This document shows positions 5,364-6,547 of a stretch of DNA of 6,547 nt, piece by piece. Positions within the stretch are counted from its first letter, which is position 1. Each line of letters opens with the position of its first letter. Made by a program: the position numbers and the translations under genes. Below the pieces are notes generated by a model. That model was not told the DNA's origin and ran no database searches. It was given only the letters and a program-made list of their open reading frames with translations. The stretch comes from an archaeon (GTDB lineage: Archaea > Nanobdellota > Nanobdellia > Woesearchaeales > GW2011-AR9), in NCBI GenBank assembly GCA_023266155.1, contig JAHFRS010000067.1:1-6547 (forward strand), given 5' to 3'.

Positions 5364-6547
5364 TCAAAAGATTTTTCCCCCATCTTTCACACCATGAACG
5401 ATGACCGCCTGATTCGCTACCACCAGTTTCCGGTTTTCAAATACGACAGTTCCCTTTTCAATCAGGATCATCAGAGTTTTGAATTCTTCCAACGTCACTT
5501 CGGCGGAAGAATTTTCCATTCCGCTAAAACTGGCTTCTTGTCCCGGCTGCGATTTATCTGCTTCCAGCAGTGATACATTTTCTCCATCATCAGCCACCAG
5601 AATCATCGCTTCAGATTGTTCTCCACGAATCCTAGCTGGTTTCATGTTGACGCAAAAAAGAGCGGTGCGGTTCGTAAGCTGTTGAGGACTACAATATTTC
5701 TTTAGCCCGGCCACCACCTGTTTTCTGCCAAGTTCTTTTCCCAGATCCACTGTCAGAAGATATAATTTGTCAGCAGCAGGATGAGCTTTGACTTCGATGA
5801 TTTTCCCCATCACCATCCGCAAAGGGAAAGTTTGAGAGGTTGGGATCTTATCAATTTTTTCCACTAAATGATCAATAATCTGGACTGATCCTTTCCACGA
5901 AAAAGAGAGGTTGGTCCAAGAATAACCCTGCTGGCCCATAGCTGTTTTTGATTTTTTTCCACCGCCGGCTTTTTTTTCACCGGTAGCATCCAGTACTTTC
6001 TGAGCAACAGCAGGGAGAATCGGTGAAACGATGATTGCCAGATTTCTGGCCAGATTGACGCACCAGGCCACCTGAAGTTCGGCGTTTTCTTTATTCTTCC
6101 ATGGTTCAGCCTGCTGAAAATAAGCATTGCCAAGATCAGCAATTTTAAGGATATTTCTTACCGCAGACTTAAAATCCTGTTGCTGATAATTCTGCCGAAC
6201 TTCCTGTACTAAGTTCATAACTTCTTTTTCCCGGTCTTTCTCCTTGGCCACCGTTTTCAGTTTAGTATAATTCTTCTGTGCAAAGGCGAGTACGCGATAA
6301 CAGAAATTTCCCAGATTGCCCATCAGCACATGATTGTTCAGTGCTTTAAATTCTTCAAAATTAAAATCCACATCTTGCACGGTGCGATCCAGCCGGCTGG
6401 CATAGAAAAAGCGCAGCGATTCTGCAGGATATAATTTGAGAAAATCTTTTGCCGTAAAAAAAGTGCCCCTGGTTTTGCTCATTTTCTGGCCATTGACCGT
6501 GACGAAACCATGGACGGTAATTTTAGGCACGGGAATGTTCATGGCCA
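5364..6547 (-). CDS. metG: Methionyl-tRNA synthetase, C-terminal part with fused Trbp111-like domain (5' end outside window)
   Basis: This cytosolic class I aminoacyl-tRNA synthetase charges tRNA-Met with methionine using ATP. The frame is open to the right edge, so the ATG at 6542 is an internal methionine and the HIGH-containing catalytic half lies outside the window. Numbering from that methionine, the signature VNGQKMSKTRGTF (residues 16-28) is the KMSKS loop, with a harmless final Thr. Residues 60-187 are the helical anticodon-binding domain; they carry GNLGNFCYRVLAF and the PW of AEPWKNKE, which match positions of the E. coli enzyme known to contact the anticodon. A basic Gly/Lys linker (189-200) follows. 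Residues 244-337 are a Trbp111/EMAP-type OB fold (GKIIEVKAHPAADKLY, VVAGL, MKPARIRGEQSEAMI) that helps bind tRNA. About 45 further residues form a tail that I do not recognise as part of the Trbp111 core. The stop is TGA. Family assignment is very secure. Confidence 0.97.
   Translation of the reverse strand, partial: AMNIPVPKITVHGFVTVNGQKMSKTRGTFFTAKDFLKLYPAESLRFFYASRLDRTVQDVDFNFEEFKALNNHVLMGNLGNFCYRVLAFAQKNYTKLKTVAKEKDREKEVMNLVQEVRQNYQQQDFKSAVRNILKIADLGNAYFQQAEPWKNKENAELQVAWCVNLARNLAIIVSPILPAVAQKVLDATGEKKAGGGKKSKTAMGQQGYSWTNLSFSWKGSVQIIDHLVEKIDKIPTSQTFPLRMVMGKIIEVKAHPAADKLYLLTVDLGKELGRKQVVAGLKKYCSPQQLTNRTALFCVNMKPARIRGEQSEAMILVADDGENVSLLEADKSQPGQEASFSGMENSSAEVTLEEFKTLMILIEKGTVVFENRKLVVANQAVIVHGVKDGGKIF

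Noticed and set aside
5061..5573. Plus-strand frame of 170 codons crossing the metG/envelope-gene border
   Set aside because: It overlaps two well-supported minus-strand genes and the TATA box. Its translation is rich in Phe, Ser, Lys and His with no recognisable motif.
5864..6142. Minus-strand 92-codon frame inside metG
   Set aside because: It is an alternate frame of the MetRS anticodon-binding region, which is securely assigned in the other frame.
1..6547. CRISPR array, tRNA or rRNA gene, transposase or inverted-repeat mobile element
   Set aside because: No regularly spaced identical repeats, no tRNA-like cloverleaf or rRNA motifs and no transposase motifs were seen. Nearly the whole window is coding on the minus strand.

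Overview
The window most likely comes from an archaeon, probably of the DPANN group (Woesearchaeota- or Pacearchaeota-like). This is inferred from three things: an archaeal-type TATA box (TTTATATA on the minus strand) placed for a leaderless start; an N-terminal segment of the form NGQLTIFIIIGI, which I associate with envelope proteins of these lineages; and a small membrane protein with an RLFGHS motif that I also associate with them. No rRNA is present to confirm this. Base composition looks to be in the mid-40s % GC. Every supported gene lies on the minus strand, so the reading order is from the right end of the window to the left.

Region by region: (1) 6547-5364 is the C-terminal part of methionyl-tRNA synthetase: KMSKS loop, anticodon-binding helical domain, fused Trbp111-like OB domain and an extra tail. 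Its N-terminus lies outside the window. (2) 5363-5292 is a 72-bp gap with a pyrimidine-rich possible terminator and a clear TATA box. (3) 5291-2775 encodes an 838-residue membrane-anchored extracellular protein. (4) 2772-2668 encodes a 34-residue single-pass membrane microprotein, easily missed by gene callers. (5) 2666-2391 encodes a 91-residue membrane protein with two helices and a coiled-coil-like tail. (6) 2389-1 is a continuously open frame running off the left edge. It encodes at least 796 residues of a secreted protein with a signal peptide, a tandem array of Ig-like domains of about 110 residues and paired cysteines.

Genes 3 to 6 are spaced by only 2, 1 and 1 nt (TAG-AA-ATG, TAA-T-ATG, TAA-C-ATG). 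They therefore look like one translationally coupled operon driven by the TATA box at 5319-5326. Taken together they resemble a cell-envelope module: two very large exported, cysteine-paired beta-rich proteins separated by two small membrane proteins. Its function is not known to me. A surface, adhesion or host-contact role is inference. The adjacent MetRS is housekeeping and probably a separate transcription unit.
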